38,698 nucleotides of DNA from Candidatus Eiseniibacteriota bacterium (GTDB taxonomy: Bacteria > Eisenbacteria > RBG-16-71-46), in assembly GCA_016223045.1 (NCBI GenBank), contig JACRPT010000108.1, forward strand, positions 851 to 39,548, given 5' to 3'. Below, piece by piece: positions 1 to 8,207 of the stretch (the first letter of the stretch is position 1; each line of letters begins with the position of its first letter). The notes under the pieces were generated by a model that was given only the letters and a program-made list of their open reading frames with translations, searched no databases and was not told where the DNA came from. Position numbers and translations under genes: made by a program.

Positions 1-700
1 AGCTCGCGCAGGTCGCGGTGACGCCGGTGTGGCTGAAGTTCGCCGGGGACCACGCTGCGGTCGTGTGGCAGCTCTGGCACGTAGTGGGCAGGTTCATCGC
101 CACGTGGTTGGGATTGACGGTGCCCTGGTAGTCGGGCTGGTGGCACGACACGCAGCCCGAGGTGATCCCGCTGTGGTTGACGTTCGCCGGGGACCACGCC
201 GCGGTGGTGTGGCAGCCCTGGCAGGTGGTCGCCAGGTTCATCGCCACGTGGTTGGGGCTCGTGGTGCCCTGGTAGTCGGACAGGTGGCAGGACGCGCAGC
301 TCGCGGTCACGCCGGAGTGGCTGAAGTTCGCCGGCGACCACGCCGACGTGCTGTGGCAGTTCTGGCACGTCGTGGGCAGGCTCATCGCCGTGTGGTTGGG
401 GCTCCGGGTGGCATGGTAGTCGGACTCATGGCACGCCGCGCACGCCGCGGCGGTCCCGGAGTGGCTGAAGCTCGCCGGCGACCACGCCGACGTGTTGTGG
501 CAGTTCTGGCACGTCGTCGGGAGCCCGGTCGCGACGTGATTGGGGCTCATCGCGCCCTGGTAGTCCGGCGTGTGGCACGAAGCGCACGCGGCGGTGATCG
601 GCGGGTGCTTGAACTTCACCGGCCGCCACCCCGCACTCGAATGGCAGCTCTCGCACTCGAGCGGGAAGTTGCCCGTCATGTGGTTCGGGCTGCTCGTGGA
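1..700 (-). repeat. 144-bp tandem repeats inside the multiheme cytochrome gene
   Basis: The codons for the W-S/R-P signature recur at 41, 185, 329, 473 and 617, exactly 144 bp apart. Each unit encodes 48 residues with two heme-binding CXXCH motifs (one of the CASCH/CAACH kind, one of the CQNCH/CQSCH kind). The four units nearest the left edge are very alike. The unit around 600-700 has diverged (W-R-P-V, H-P-P-I). This looks like stepwise internal duplication that adds two hemes at a time. The array continues past the left edge. Confidence 0.9.
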
Positions 701-1249
701 CCGGTAGGCCTCCAGGTGGCAGCCGGCGCAGTTCGCCTTCATGTTCACGAACTGGAGCTGCCCCTCGGCCGCCGGGCGGTGGCACTGCTCGCAGTCGAGG
801 CTGGCGTGGGCGCCGCGCAGCGGGAAGCGGGTGAGCGCGTGCGCGCGCAGCATGCGCGAGCGATCGATGAAGCTGCGCGCCCCGTGGCAGCTCGCGCACT
901 CGGTGCCGAGCTCTCCGCGGTGCACGTCCTGATGACAGGTGACGCAGCGTGCCTCGCCGCGCTTGAAGTCGAGCGTGACGTGGCAGGTGCGGCAACCCGC
1001 GTCGCGGTGCGCGCCCTCGAGCGCGAAGCCGTACTTCGCGTGGTCGAACCGAGCGCTGATCTTCGCCGGGCGCCAGGCCGCGGCCCCGTGGCACAGCGAG
1101 CAGTCCTCTTTGAACGAGCCGTGCGGGTTCTCGGGCGTGCTCTGGATCGCGGCGCGCGTGACCGCCGCGAGCGCCAGCGCCAGCGCGAGCAGGGCGAGCC
1201 CCGCCACCAGGCGGGGGAGTCGCAGACGACGAGGGAAGGGGTGCTTCAT
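1..1249 (-). CDS. multiheme c-type cytochrome, at least 16 hemes, cut by the left edge
   Basis: Translating the minus strand from the ATG at 1247-1249 gives an open frame to the window edge (416 codons). A basic N-terminus and a hydrophobic segment (about residues 8-33, rich in Leu and Ala) form a Sec signal peptide, so the protein is periplasmic or exported. I count 15 complete CXXCH heme motifs (CSLCH, CRTCH, CVTCH, CASCH, CEQCH, CAGCH, CESCH and so on) and a sixteenth cut at its last residue by the edge. The distal part consists of 48-residue repeats (144 bp), each with two CXXCH motifs and a W-S-P-A-x-F-S-H-S/T-G signature. It starts 10 bp after the stop of the 20-heme cytochrome, and a GAGAGG ribosome-binding site overlaps that stop, so the two are cotranscribed. 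It is likely a periplasmic or extracellular electron conduit. Substrate and partner cannot be read from the sequence. Confidence 0.88.
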   Translation of the reverse strand, partial: MKHPFPRRLRLPRLVAGLALLALALALAAVTRAAIQSTPENPHGSFKEDCSLCHGAAAWRPAKISARFDHAKYGFALEGAHRDAGCRTCHVTLDFKRGEARCVTCHQDVHRGELGTECASCHGARSFIDRSRMLRAHALTRFPLRGAHASLDCEQCHRPAAEGQLQFVNMKANCAGCHLEAYRSTSSPNHMTGNFPLECESCHSSAGWRPVKFKHPPITAACASCHTPDYQGAMSPNHVATGLPTTCQNCHNTSAWSPASFSHSGTAAACAACHESDYHATRSPNHTAMSLPTTCQNCHSTSAWSPANFSHSGVTASCASCHLSDYQGTTSPNHVAMNLATTCQGCHTTAAWSPANVNHSGITSGCVSCHQPDYQGTVNPNHVAMNLPTTCQSCHTTAAWSPANFSHTGVTATCAS

Positions 1250-1259
1250 GATCGGCCTC

Positions 1260-3047
1260 TCAAGGGGTCGAGTGCGCGGCCAGCAGGGATGCCCGGTCGC
1301 TCGCGTCGGGCGGGAACGCGCCGAGCGGGCCGGGGTTCTTGTCGTGACAGCTCTCGCACTTCCCCGGCACGGGCCGCCAGATGGTGCGGACCTTGCCGTC
1401 GGTGTCCTTCCGCTTCGCATGGCACTTCGCGCACGCCACCCGCGCGTGCGTGCCCTCCAGCTTGAAGCCGGCGTCGCGCGCGTGGTTGAAGCGGGCCGCC
1501 GGCGCGAACACGGTCACGTCGTGACAGGCCTCGCACGCGCCGCCGTCGCGCCGCGGCGCGAACTGGGCGCCGTGCGGATTCTCGTGGCAGTCCACGCAGC
1601 GCTGGTCCCGGACCGCGAAGTCGAGCGGTCGCTTCGCGGGCGCGCCGGGCTTGAGCTCGGTATGGCAGGCGAAGCACGGCGCCGCACCGTGGGCACCGTC
1701 GAGCGCGAAGCGGTAGGCGCGGTGCGCGGCCACGTCCACCCGGCTCGGTGCCCAGCCGGCGACGGCATGGCAGGTCTCGCACGCGCCGCGGTCGGCGCGC
1801 TTCGCGAACGCGGTACCGTGCACGTCCGCGTGGCAGGCGGCGCAGCGGTCGTGCAGGGGCCGCAGCGGCACGCCCGCGCTGCCGAGCCCCGCGGACTCGA
1901 CGCCGGGCGGCTTCTTCGGGTGGCACTTCGCGCACGCCACGTCGCGATGCTTCCCGGCGAGCGGGTACGAGGAGGTCTGGTGGCGCTCGACGGTGTAGGT
2001 CGAGGGCCGGTAGGCCGCGACGTTGTGACATGCCGCGCAGTCGGCGGGCTTCCCGGCGAGCGTCGCGGTGCCGCCGTGAACGTCCTTGTGGCAGGCGGCG
2101 CAGGCGTCGAACCGCGGCTTCTTTCCCCACGCCCGCACCGGGTCGTGGCACTTCTCGCACGGCACCGGGACGTGCGCGCCGCGCAGCGGGTAGCGCGTGC
2201 GGTCGTGGTCGAAGGTCTTCACGTTGAGACGCTTCCAGTCCTCGACCACGTGGCACCTCGCGCACGCGGGCCCGAGGCGCTTCGCGTGCGGGTCGCGGTG
2301 GCAGGCCGAGCACTCGGCGTGGGGGAGCGGCTTGTAGAGCGCGACGGGTCGGCCCTGCGCGTCGTGCGCGAGCTGGAGCTGCGGCGCGAGGTGGCACTTC
2401 GCGCAGGGCAGGTCGGTGTGGCGGCCGGTGAGCGGGTACGAAGTCTTCGCGTGGTCGAAGCCGGGCGCCGGCTTCCACGCACGCAGGTCGTGGCACTTGA
2501 GGCAATCCGCGCCGAGGCTCCCGCGGTGGACGTCGCGGTGGCACGAGGTGCACGCGGCCTCGAGCCCGAGCCAGCTCCGCGCGCGGTCGGAGCGCCGTGC
2601 GAGCTTCGCCGCGGCGGAGACCTGGAATGCCGGCCGGTGACAGGCGCGGCACGCGAGCGCGGCGTGCTTGCCTTCCAGCGCGTAGCCGGCGCGCCGGTGG
2701 TCGAACTTCTCGGGCGCGCCCTCGCTCCACTGGATCATGGCGAAGTCGCGGCCGGCGTGGTCCGGATGGCAGGGCGCGCACTCGCCTTTCGCCTCGCGCG
2801 CGTGCAGCCCGCGGCCGCGCTCGGCGAGCCAGGCGATCTCGGTGTGACAGGCGAGACAGCGTTCGCGCATGGTGCTCCCCGCACGGTGGCACTTGAAACA
2901 CTGCAACGACCCGTCGAGCTTCTGGTGCGCCCCGGCCAGCGGCCCGGGCGACACCTGGGCCCGGGCGCCGCCCGGCGCCAGCGGCACGGACAGCAAGAAC
3001 ACGGCCACCCACCACGCGCCCGCCCTGGCGCGACCGCTACCCCGCAC
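1260..3047 (-). CDS. 20-heme periplasmic c-type cytochrome
   Basis: The 595-residue protein starts at GTG 3047, which is supported by a good Sec signal peptide (hydrophobic stretch about residues 12-23, cleavage likely after A-R-A at about 30). I count 20 CXXCH motifs from CFKCH (about residue 50) to CESCH near the C-terminus, many followed by D/E-V-H or K/R-D-P/V-H, where the extra His can serve as distal heme ligand. A recurrent F-D-H/A-H...Y-P-L-x-G-x-H spacer marks repeated cytochrome modules. Its start overlaps the end of the flavoprotein gene upstream by 11 bp, so it is probably translationally coupled. Likely role: accepting electrons from the membrane module encoded upstream and passing them across the periplasm. 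No non-heme catalytic domain is visible, so I read it as a carrier rather than an enzyme, without certainty. Confidence 0.9.
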   Translation of the reverse strand: MRGSGRARAGAWWVAVFLLSVPLAPGGARAQVSPGPLAGAHQKLDGSLQCFKCHRAGSTMRERCLACHTEIAWLAERGRGLHAREAKGECAPCHPDHAGRDFAMIQWSEGAPEKFDHRRAGYALEGKHAALACRACHRPAFQVSAAAKLARRSDRARSWLGLEAACTSCHRDVHRGSLGADCLKCHDLRAWKPAPGFDHAKTSYPLTGRHTDLPCAKCHLAPQLQLAHDAQGRPVALYKPLPHAECSACHRDPHAKRLGPACARCHVVEDWKRLNVKTFDHDRTRYPLRGAHVPVPCEKCHDPVRAWGKKPRFDACAACHKDVHGGTATLAGKPADCAACHNVAAYRPSTYTVERHQTSSYPLAGKHRDVACAKCHPKKPPGVESAGLGSAGVPLRPLHDRCAACHADVHGTAFAKRADRGACETCHAVAGWAPSRVDVAAHRAYRFALDGAHGAAPCFACHTELKPGAPAKRPLDFAVRDQRCVDCHENPHGAQFAPRRDGGACEACHDVTVFAPAARFNHARDAGFKLEGTHARVACAKCHAKRKDTDGKVRTIWRPVPGKCESCHDKNPGPLGAFPPDASDRASLLAAHSTP

Positions 3048-4482
3048 TTGCGGCCTGTGCCTCGGGCAGAGCCAGTTCCTTTTGCACGATGCGCACGCCG
3101 ATGCGCTCGAGGAACTGGTAGGGCGGATTGCCGCCGATGCGGACCACGACGAAGTCGTTCGGCACGATGCGGAGCTGGCCTTCCGCCTCGAGCATCACGC
3201 GGTCCTGCCGGATCTCGCGCACGTGACTCTGGAAGTACACGGTCAGCTTGCCGCGCTCGAGCGCCTGGTCGAACTTCTCCTGGTTGCGCGGCTTCACGCG
3301 CGAGAGCTTCTCACCGCGGTAGGAGAACGTGACCTCGCAGCCGCGCTGGTTCGCGAGCCCGAGGGCCGATTCGACCGCGCTGTCGCCGCCCCCCACCACC
3401 AGCACGCGCGAGTCGGCGAACGCCTCCATCTCGACGATGTCGTAGAACACCCCGGGCAGCTCCTCGCCCGCGACGCCCAGGCGGCGCGGCGTGCCGCGCC
3501 GGCCCATCGCCAGCACCACGCGCCGCGCGCGGAACGCGTGACCCGCGGCGACGAGGCGGAAGCGGTCGCCGTCGGTCGCGATCTCCTCCACCCGGTGCCC
3601 GGTGCGCACGTCGAGCCCGGTGCCGGCGATGACCTGCTCCCACACCTCGAGCAGCTGCTCCTTCGAGGCGTCGGCGACCCACAGGTCGCCGTAGAGCGGC
3701 ACGCGCACCGGCTCGGCGAGCAGCAGCTTGTGACGCGGGTAGCGACGGATGGTGTCGGAGAGGCTGCCCTGCTCGAGGATGACGTAGGAGAGCCCCGAGC
3801 GCAGCGCCTCGAGCCCGGCGCTCAGGCCCGCCGGCCCCGAGCCGACGATCGCCAGGTCGAACACGTCGGGCTCGCCGGCGTCGGGGCGCGGCACCAGTCG
3901 CAGCTCGCGCGCGATGGCCTCGACCGCGACCTTGCCCTCGTTGATGGCATTCTTGATGAGCCCGCGACCGCCCAGCTCGCCGACGATGTAGAGCCCGGCG
4001 ATGTTGCTCTGGAAGTTCGCGTCCAGCTCGGGCGCATCGACGCGCTGCACCGCCGCGCCGCTGGTCAGGACGATGCCGCCGACCGGGCAGGCCGCCGCGC
4101 ATTTCCCGTGGCCCGTGCACTTCTCGAGATCCACCACCGCGAGCTTGTGGACGAGCTTGAGCGCGCCGGGCTCGGGGCACGCGTCCACGCAGGTGCCGCA
4201 GCCCACGCAGACGTCCGCGCGCACGATGGCGTGCACCGGGCCCGCCGGCGCGGCGGCCTCGGTCTCGGCCTCGGCCACCGCGGCGCCCACCAGCTCGAAG
4301 ACCTGCTGGGGCACGCCGCAGCCGCCGCAGAAGGTGGAGCCGGCGGTCACCGGGGTATCGCAGCGCGGGCAGGGACGGACCTCCGCCGCCACGGGCCCGG
4401 AAGCGCCGCGCGCGCGCAGGTGCAGCAGCACCGCCAGCGCGGTGAGCAGCACGAAGGTGAAGGTCGTCATCAGCATGTCCAT
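3037..4482 (-). CDS. membrane-anchored FAD/NAD(P) oxidoreductase with zinc-ribbon and ferredoxin domains
   Basis: 481 residues. Visible in order: an N-terminal membrane anchor (about 5-22); a zinc-ribbon-like motif (C38-P-R-C41 and C52-G-G-C55); a [4Fe-4S] motif C92-V-G-C-G-T-C-V-D-A-C102-P; a second ferredoxin half C122-T-G-H-G-K-C-A-A-A-C132-P in which the usual second Cys is His; a segment with G-L-Y-I-V-G-E-L, as in the C-terminal part of thioredoxin-reductase-like folds; then an FAD-binding G-S-G-P-A-G (about 214-219) and an NAD(P)-binding V-V-G-G-G-D-S-A motif (about 362-369). This fits an NAD(P)H- or quinone-linked electron-transfer flavoprotein. The ATG at 4482 lies 10 bp after the cytochrome-b-like gene, and its Shine-Dalgarno AGGAG overlaps that gene's stop. 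Directionality (oxidising NADH or reducing it) is not determinable here. Confidence 0.85.
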   Translation of the reverse strand: MDMLMTTFTFVLLTALAVLLHLRARGASGPVAAEVRPCPRCDTPVTAGSTFCGGCGVPQQVFELVGAAVAEAETEAAAPAGPVHAIVRADVCVGCGTCVDACPEPGALKLVHKLAVVDLEKCTGHGKCAAACPVGGIVLTSGAAVQRVDAPELDANFQSNIAGLYIVGELGGRGLIKNAINEGKVAVEAIARELRLVPRPDAGEPDVFDLAIVGSGPAGLSAGLEALRSGLSYVILEQGSLSDTIRRYPRHKLLLAEPVRVPLYGDLWVADASKEQLLEVWEQVIAGTGLDVRTGHRVEEIATDGDRFRLVAAGHAFRARRVVLAMGRRGTPRRLGVAGEELPGVFYDIVEMEAFADSRVLVVGGGDSAVESALGLANQRGCEVTFSYRGEKLSRVKPRNQEKFDQALERGKLTVYFQSHVREIRQDRVMLEAEGQLRIVPNDFVVVRIGGNPPYQFLERIGVRIVQKELALPEAQAASAG

Positions 4483-4492
4483 GGGATGTCTC

Positions 4493-5422
4493 CTACCAGA
4501 ACCAGGTCATCCCGGTCGCGATCGCCACGGCCACGTGCACCAGCACCGCCAGCAGCGCGGTCAGCGCCACCGGCCGGTGCCCCACGTGCCAGTAGCCGAA
4601 CACCCGCCGCGCCGCGTCCAGCATGCGCACCTGCTGGTCGAGCCGGATCTCGCGCCGCGCGAGCCGCAGCGCCTCCGCGAGCGCCACGCGGTCGAGCGGG
4701 CGCCTGCCCGGCTCGGGCTTCTCCCACGCGCGCCGGAGCGCGCGCATCGAGCGCGCCCGCGCGAGGTCGTCGAGCACCATGCGCTGGAGGATCCCGAGCG
4801 GCCCGCGCATCGAGGCGGACCGCGGCGTCGCGGCCGCCATGAGCGCGCGCTCGATCGCCGCCGGGTCGCGCCCGGTGGTGAGCGCGATGCGCTTGAGCAG
4901 CGTGCGGCGCTGCTCGGCCGCCTCGTCGCGCGTCAGCTCGGCGCCGTCGCGGCGGCGCGGGATGTGCGCGTAGAGGTAGCGCCCCACCGTGCCGCTCAGG
5001 CTCACCACCAGCATGGCCCAGAAGCCGAGCCCGATCAGGCCTTCGAAGCGCCAGCCGGCGTGCACCGCGACGAACAGCGGGATGGCGAGCCCCGCCACGG
5101 TGTGCACCCGCATCCACCCGCCCACCGAGCCGGTCCACGCCAGCCAGCGCACCTGCTTGCGCAACGGGTAGAGCCACAGGAACAGGAACATCGCCAGGGC
5201 GGCGAGTCCCATGGCCTGGCCCACCGGGCCCGAGGGCTTGAGCAGCGCGTGCAGCGGGTGCCTCATGCGCGCGCCGGTCGCGAGCAGGTAGTAGGGCAGG
5301 CCGCCGAGAGTGACCGCGAGGGGAATGGCAAGGACCACGGCCAGTCCGAGACGATCCGGCGACGAACGGACCGCCCGGGGCCGTGCAAGTTGCACCTGCG
5401 CGGTTGCGGTATTCAGGGCCAT
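4493..5422 (-). CDS. putative diheme cytochrome b-like membrane protein
   Basis: I place the start at ATG 5422 (309 residues). An open frame extends upstream to 5686 but would overlap the divergent arginase gene and encodes nothing recognisable. There are about five membrane segments (about 25-48, 66-87, 104-122, 128-150, 280-303). Two helices carry His pairs with 13 residues between them (H107/H121 and H282/H296), the spacing expected for bis-His heme b ligation, so two b hemes are plausible. A soluble charged stretch (about 155-275) interrupts the membrane part. As first gene of the operon with the flavoprotein and two multiheme cytochromes, it probably passes electrons between the quinone pool and the periplasmic cytochromes. 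Family assignment (ferric-reductase-like or NapC/CbcL-like function) is inference. Confidence 0.75.
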   Translation of the reverse strand: MALNTATAQVQLARPRAVRSSPDRLGLAVVLAIPLAVTLGGLPYYLLATGARMRHPLHALLKPSGPVGQAMGLAALAMFLFLWLYPLRKQVRWLAWTGSVGGWMRVHTVAGLAIPLFVAVHAGWRFEGLIGLGFWAMLVVSLSGTVGRYLYAHIPRRRDGAELTRDEAAEQRRTLLKRIALTTGRDPAAIERALMAAATPRSASMRGPLGILQRMVLDDLARARSMRALRRAWEKPEPGRRPLDRVALAEALRLARREIRLDQQVRMLDAARRVFGYWHVGHRPVALTALLAVLVHVAVAIATGMTWFW

Positions 5423-5594
5423 GTGGGGTCGCTCGCTTCCAAACGATTCCGCGGGGTGGGAGCCGCGGAAGTTCCCGTGGAAGCGGCAAGGCGTGTGCCA
5501 GCGGGAGCCGACTGCCGCTCTTATACCACGGAGCCGCGCCCGGGTTCCAGCACAATTGGCGGGGCTCGAGAGCCGCTGATAGACTCCGCGCCCC
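5423..5594. promoter_or_regulatory. divergent intergenic region between the electron-transfer operon and arginase
   Basis: 172 bp separate the ATG of the cytochrome-b-like gene (minus) and the ATG of arginase (plus), so both promoters should lie here. The stretch around 5518-5560 (CTCTTATACC, GCACAATTGG) is AT-richer than its surroundings, but I cannot assign -35/-10 boxes with confidence. It contains a 21-nt sequence (5462-5482) also found inside the gene at 12158-12547. Confidence 0.4.
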
Positions 5595-6515
5595 ATGACA
5601 AGTGCCGGACGTTTCATCGAGATCATCGGCGTGCCGGTGGACCTGGGCGCGGGCCGCCGCGGCGTGGACATGGGCCCGTCGGCCATCCGCGTCGCGGACC
5701 TGGAGGCCCGGCTCGAGCACCTCGGCCACCAGGTCGAGGACTACGGGGACCTCGACGTGATGATCCCCGAGACCCAGCAGGTGGGCGAAGGGAAGCTGCG
5801 CTACAAGGCGCCGATCCTCGCGGCGTGCGGGGAGTTGTGCGGCGTGGTGACGCGCTGCCTCGAGCAGGAGCGCATGCCGCTGGTGCTGGGCGGGGACCAC
5901 AGCCTCTCGATCGGCTCGGTGGCCGGCTCCAGCGGCTTCTTCGCGAAGCGGGGCGAGTCGCTGGGGCTCATCTGGTTCGACGCCCACGCCGACGCGAACA
6001 CGCCCGAGACCACACCCTCCGGCAACATCCACGGGATGTCGCTCGCGATCCTGCTCGGGATCGGCGACCCCGAGCTGGTGAACCTGGGTGGCCGCGCCCC
6101 CAAGGTGCAGGCGCGGAACACCGTCCTGATCGGCGTGCGCGACGTGGACGCCGGGGAACGCGACCTGCTCAAGCGGAGCGGCGTGACCGTCTACACCATG
6201 CGCGACCTCGACGAGCGGGGCATGCGCGACGTGGTGGACGAGGCCGTCCGCCTCGCGGGCGACGGCACCGCGGGCGTGCACCTGTCCTTCGATCTCGACG
6301 TGGTGGACCCCGAGGACGCGCCCGGCACGGGCACGCCGGTGTGGGGCGGCATCACCTACCGCGAGGCGCACCTCGCCATGGAGCTGCTGTGCGACCGGGC
6401 CGGGATCGTGGCGATGGACCTGGTCGAGGTGAACCCGGTGCTCGACACCCAGAACCTGACCGGGCTGCTGGCCACCGAGCTGGCGCAGAGCGCGCTGGGG
6501 AAGAAGATCCTGTAG
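5595..6515 (+). CDS. rocF: arginase
   Basis: 306 residues, the normal length for bacterial arginase (L-arginine to L-ornithine plus urea, cytosolic, two Mn ions). All metal-binding motifs are present: G-G-D-H102-S-L-S-I-G, W-F-D129-A-H131-A-D133-A-N-T and S-F-D233-L-D235-V-V-D-P. The substrate-side P-S-G-N-I-H-G-M loop is also present, and N-terminal G-V-P-V-D-L-G-A-G-R-R-G-V-D-M-G-P is typical of the true arginases rather than agmatinases. The start ATG at 5595 is the first in frame. It stands alone, divergent from the cytochrome operon and convergent with the sensor kinase, so no pathway context is visible. Confidence 0.95.
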   Translation: MTSAGRFIEIIGVPVDLGAGRRGVDMGPSAIRVADLEARLEHLGHQVEDYGDLDVMIPETQQVGEGKLRYKAPILAACGELCGVVTRCLEQERMPLVLGGDHSLSIGSVAGSSGFFAKRGESLGLIWFDAHADANTPETTPSGNIHGMSLAILLGIGDPELVNLGGRAPKVQARNTVLIGVRDVDAGERDLLKRSGVTVYTMRDLDERGMRDVVDEAVRLAGDGTAGVHLSFDLDVVDPEDAPGTGTPVWGGITYREAHLAMELLCDRAGIVAMDLVEVNPVLDTQNLTGLLATELAQSALGKKIL

Positions 6516-6621
6516 ACGCCGGGCCCACCGCGCCGTGCAGTGGCCGGACGGGCGCATCGGGCTGCGCGTCGTCGCCGGCGAGCGCTGCCCGTGGCGCGTC
6601 CCGCGCCGGGGCGCGCCTTGC

Positions 6622-8046
6622 TCACGCGGCCAGCCGGTCCTCGCCCGCGGCCGCGCCCGCCGCTCCGGCCGTGGCCTGCCACAGCGGCAGCGTGAAGCTC
6701 ACACGGGTGCCCCGTCCCTCGCCCTCGCTGAACAGGTTGATGGTGCCGCCCATCAGCTCGACCAGGCTGCGCGTGATGGCGAGCCCGAGGCCGGCGCCGC
6801 CGTAGCGGCGCGTCCGGGTGCCGTCGGCCTGCGCGAACTTCTCGAAGATGAGCTTCTGCCGCTCCGGCGCGATCCCGATGCCGGTGTCCGCGACTTCGAA
6901 CACGCAGTGGCCGAGGTAGGGGCGGGTCGTCGCCCGAACCACGACCGAGCCGGCGGGCGTGAACTTGATGCCGTTGCCCACCAGGTTGACGAGCACCTGC
7001 CGGATCTTGCCCCGATCCCCGCGCACCTTGAGAGCCCACTCCTCGGGCGGCTCGAAGATCAGCTCGAGCCCCCGCTCCCGGGCCGGCACGGAGGTCAGGG
7101 ACCGCACTTCCGCGAAGAGCTCCACCACGTCCACCGACGCGACTTCGAGCGAGAGCCTGCCCGCCTCGATCCTCGCGATGTCGAGCAGATCGTTGATGAG
7201 GTCGAGCAGGTGGCGCGAGCACTCGTGCGCCTTCGTCAGGTAGTCCCGTTCCTCTTCCGGCGAGTCGCACTGGCGGTCGAGCACGAGCTGGAGGAACCCG
7301 ATAATGCCGTTGAGCGGTGTGCGCAGCTCGTGCGAGGTGTTCGCGAGGAACTCGCTCTTGAGCCGCGAGGCTTCCGCGAGCCGGGCGTTGAGCTCCTCGA
7401 GCCGGCGGTTGCCCTCGCGCAGCATCCGCTGCTCGGTGCTCTCGAGCTTCGCGCGGTGTTGCGCGCTCTGGACCCGCCAGATGAGCAGGGTCATCGCGAC
7501 GAGAGCGAAGAGGATCGCGGCCAGGGATCCCGTGCGCGCGACGAATCCCGTGCGCCGCATGCCCGCCTCGCAGGACGCCGCGATCATGGCGAGGTCGCTG
7601 GTGAGCTGTTCGAAGGCCGGGTCCACCTCGGACTCGTCCAGGGCGCGGGCCTCCTCGATGCGCCCCGCGCCGATCAGCGCCAGCTCGCCGTCCAGCGCGA
7701 CGGTGTAGCCGCGGAACGCCGCATCCAGCGAAGCCATCTCGCCCCCGCCCCGGCCGGTGTGCCGGAGGCGGGTGAGCAGGTCCGCCGCCGCGTGCCGGGC
7801 GTCGCCCATCTCGATGCGGAGTGCCGCGGGAACCGAGCGCCCGGCGACCATCCGCCACTCGAGCGCGTCGAGGTGTCTCAGCTGCGCTTCCAGCCGCGCG
7901 AGCAGCACCTCGGCCTGACGGCTGGCGTCCGCCTGCTGCTGGAGCAGCACGAAGCTCGTTGCCGCCGCGGCCAGCACGAGCGCCGCCAGCGCCGGGACCG
8001 TCCAGCGTGGGGCGGAAGCGGCCTGGGGCGGCGGAGTCCGGTCCAT
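6622..8046 (-). CDS. membrane-bound sensor histidine kinase
   Basis: 474 residues. Two membrane helices (about 17-36 and 172-191) enclose a periplasmic, mostly helical sensor region of about 135 residues. A coiled-coil linker (about 196-230) follows, then the dimerisation/phosphoacceptor H-box S-H239-E-L-R-T-P-L-N-G and an HATPase domain with N-box N-L-V-G-N-G-I-K-F (354-362), G1 D-T-G-I-G-I (387-392), F-box F-E-K-F-A-Q and G2 G-L-G-L-A-I. No receiver domain and no adjacent response regulator are present, so it is an orphan kinase. The H-box and N-box sequences resemble the ATPase core of hybrid kinases. ATG 8046 is preceded by GGGAG at a good distance. Ligand unknown. Confidence 0.92.
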   Translation of the reverse strand: MDRTPPPQAASAPRWTVPALAALVLAAAATSFVLLQQQADASRQAEVLLARLEAQLRHLDALEWRMVAGRSVPAALRIEMGDARHAAADLLTRLRHTGRGGGEMASLDAAFRGYTVALDGELALIGAGRIEEARALDESEVDPAFEQLTSDLAMIAASCEAGMRRTGFVARTGSLAAILFALVAMTLLIWRVQSAQHRAKLESTEQRMLREGNRRLEELNARLAEASRLKSEFLANTSHELRTPLNGIIGFLQLVLDRQCDSPEEERDYLTKAHECSRHLLDLINDLLDIARIEAGRLSLEVASVDVVELFAEVRSLTSVPARERGLELIFEPPEEWALKVRGDRGKIRQVLVNLVGNGIKFTPAGSVVVRATTRPYLGHCVFEVADTGIGIAPERQKLIFEKFAQADGTRTRRYGGAGLGLAITRSLVELMGGTINLFSEGEGRGTRVSFTLPLWQATAGAAGAAAGEDRLAA

Positions 8047-8207
8047 GGGATCTCCCCCGGGGGAAGCGTGGACGACGTCGCGGCCGCCGGCCGGATCCAG
8101 GGGCCGGCCCGGGCGAACGGAAAGCCCGGTGCCGCTCCCTGGTCATCGGCAGCCGCGCACGAGCCCTGAAGCCTCCCGCCGCGGGGCGCGGCGACCCGGC
8201 GCGCCGC

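Noticed and set aside
1-700. Regularly spaced repeats resembling a CRISPR array
   Set aside because: The period is 144 bp, the whole unit is conserved with no unique spacers, and it encodes CXXCH repeats in an open frame.
29-3332. Long plus-strand open frames opposite the cytochrome genes
   Set aside because: They are antisense shadows due to high GC; their products are Arg/Ala/Val-rich with no domains, while the minus strand encodes dense heme motifs.
5423-5686. N-terminal extension of the cytochrome-b-like protein to 5686
   Set aside because: It would overlap arginase coding sequence, has no membrane or family character, and ATG 5422 is a suitable start.
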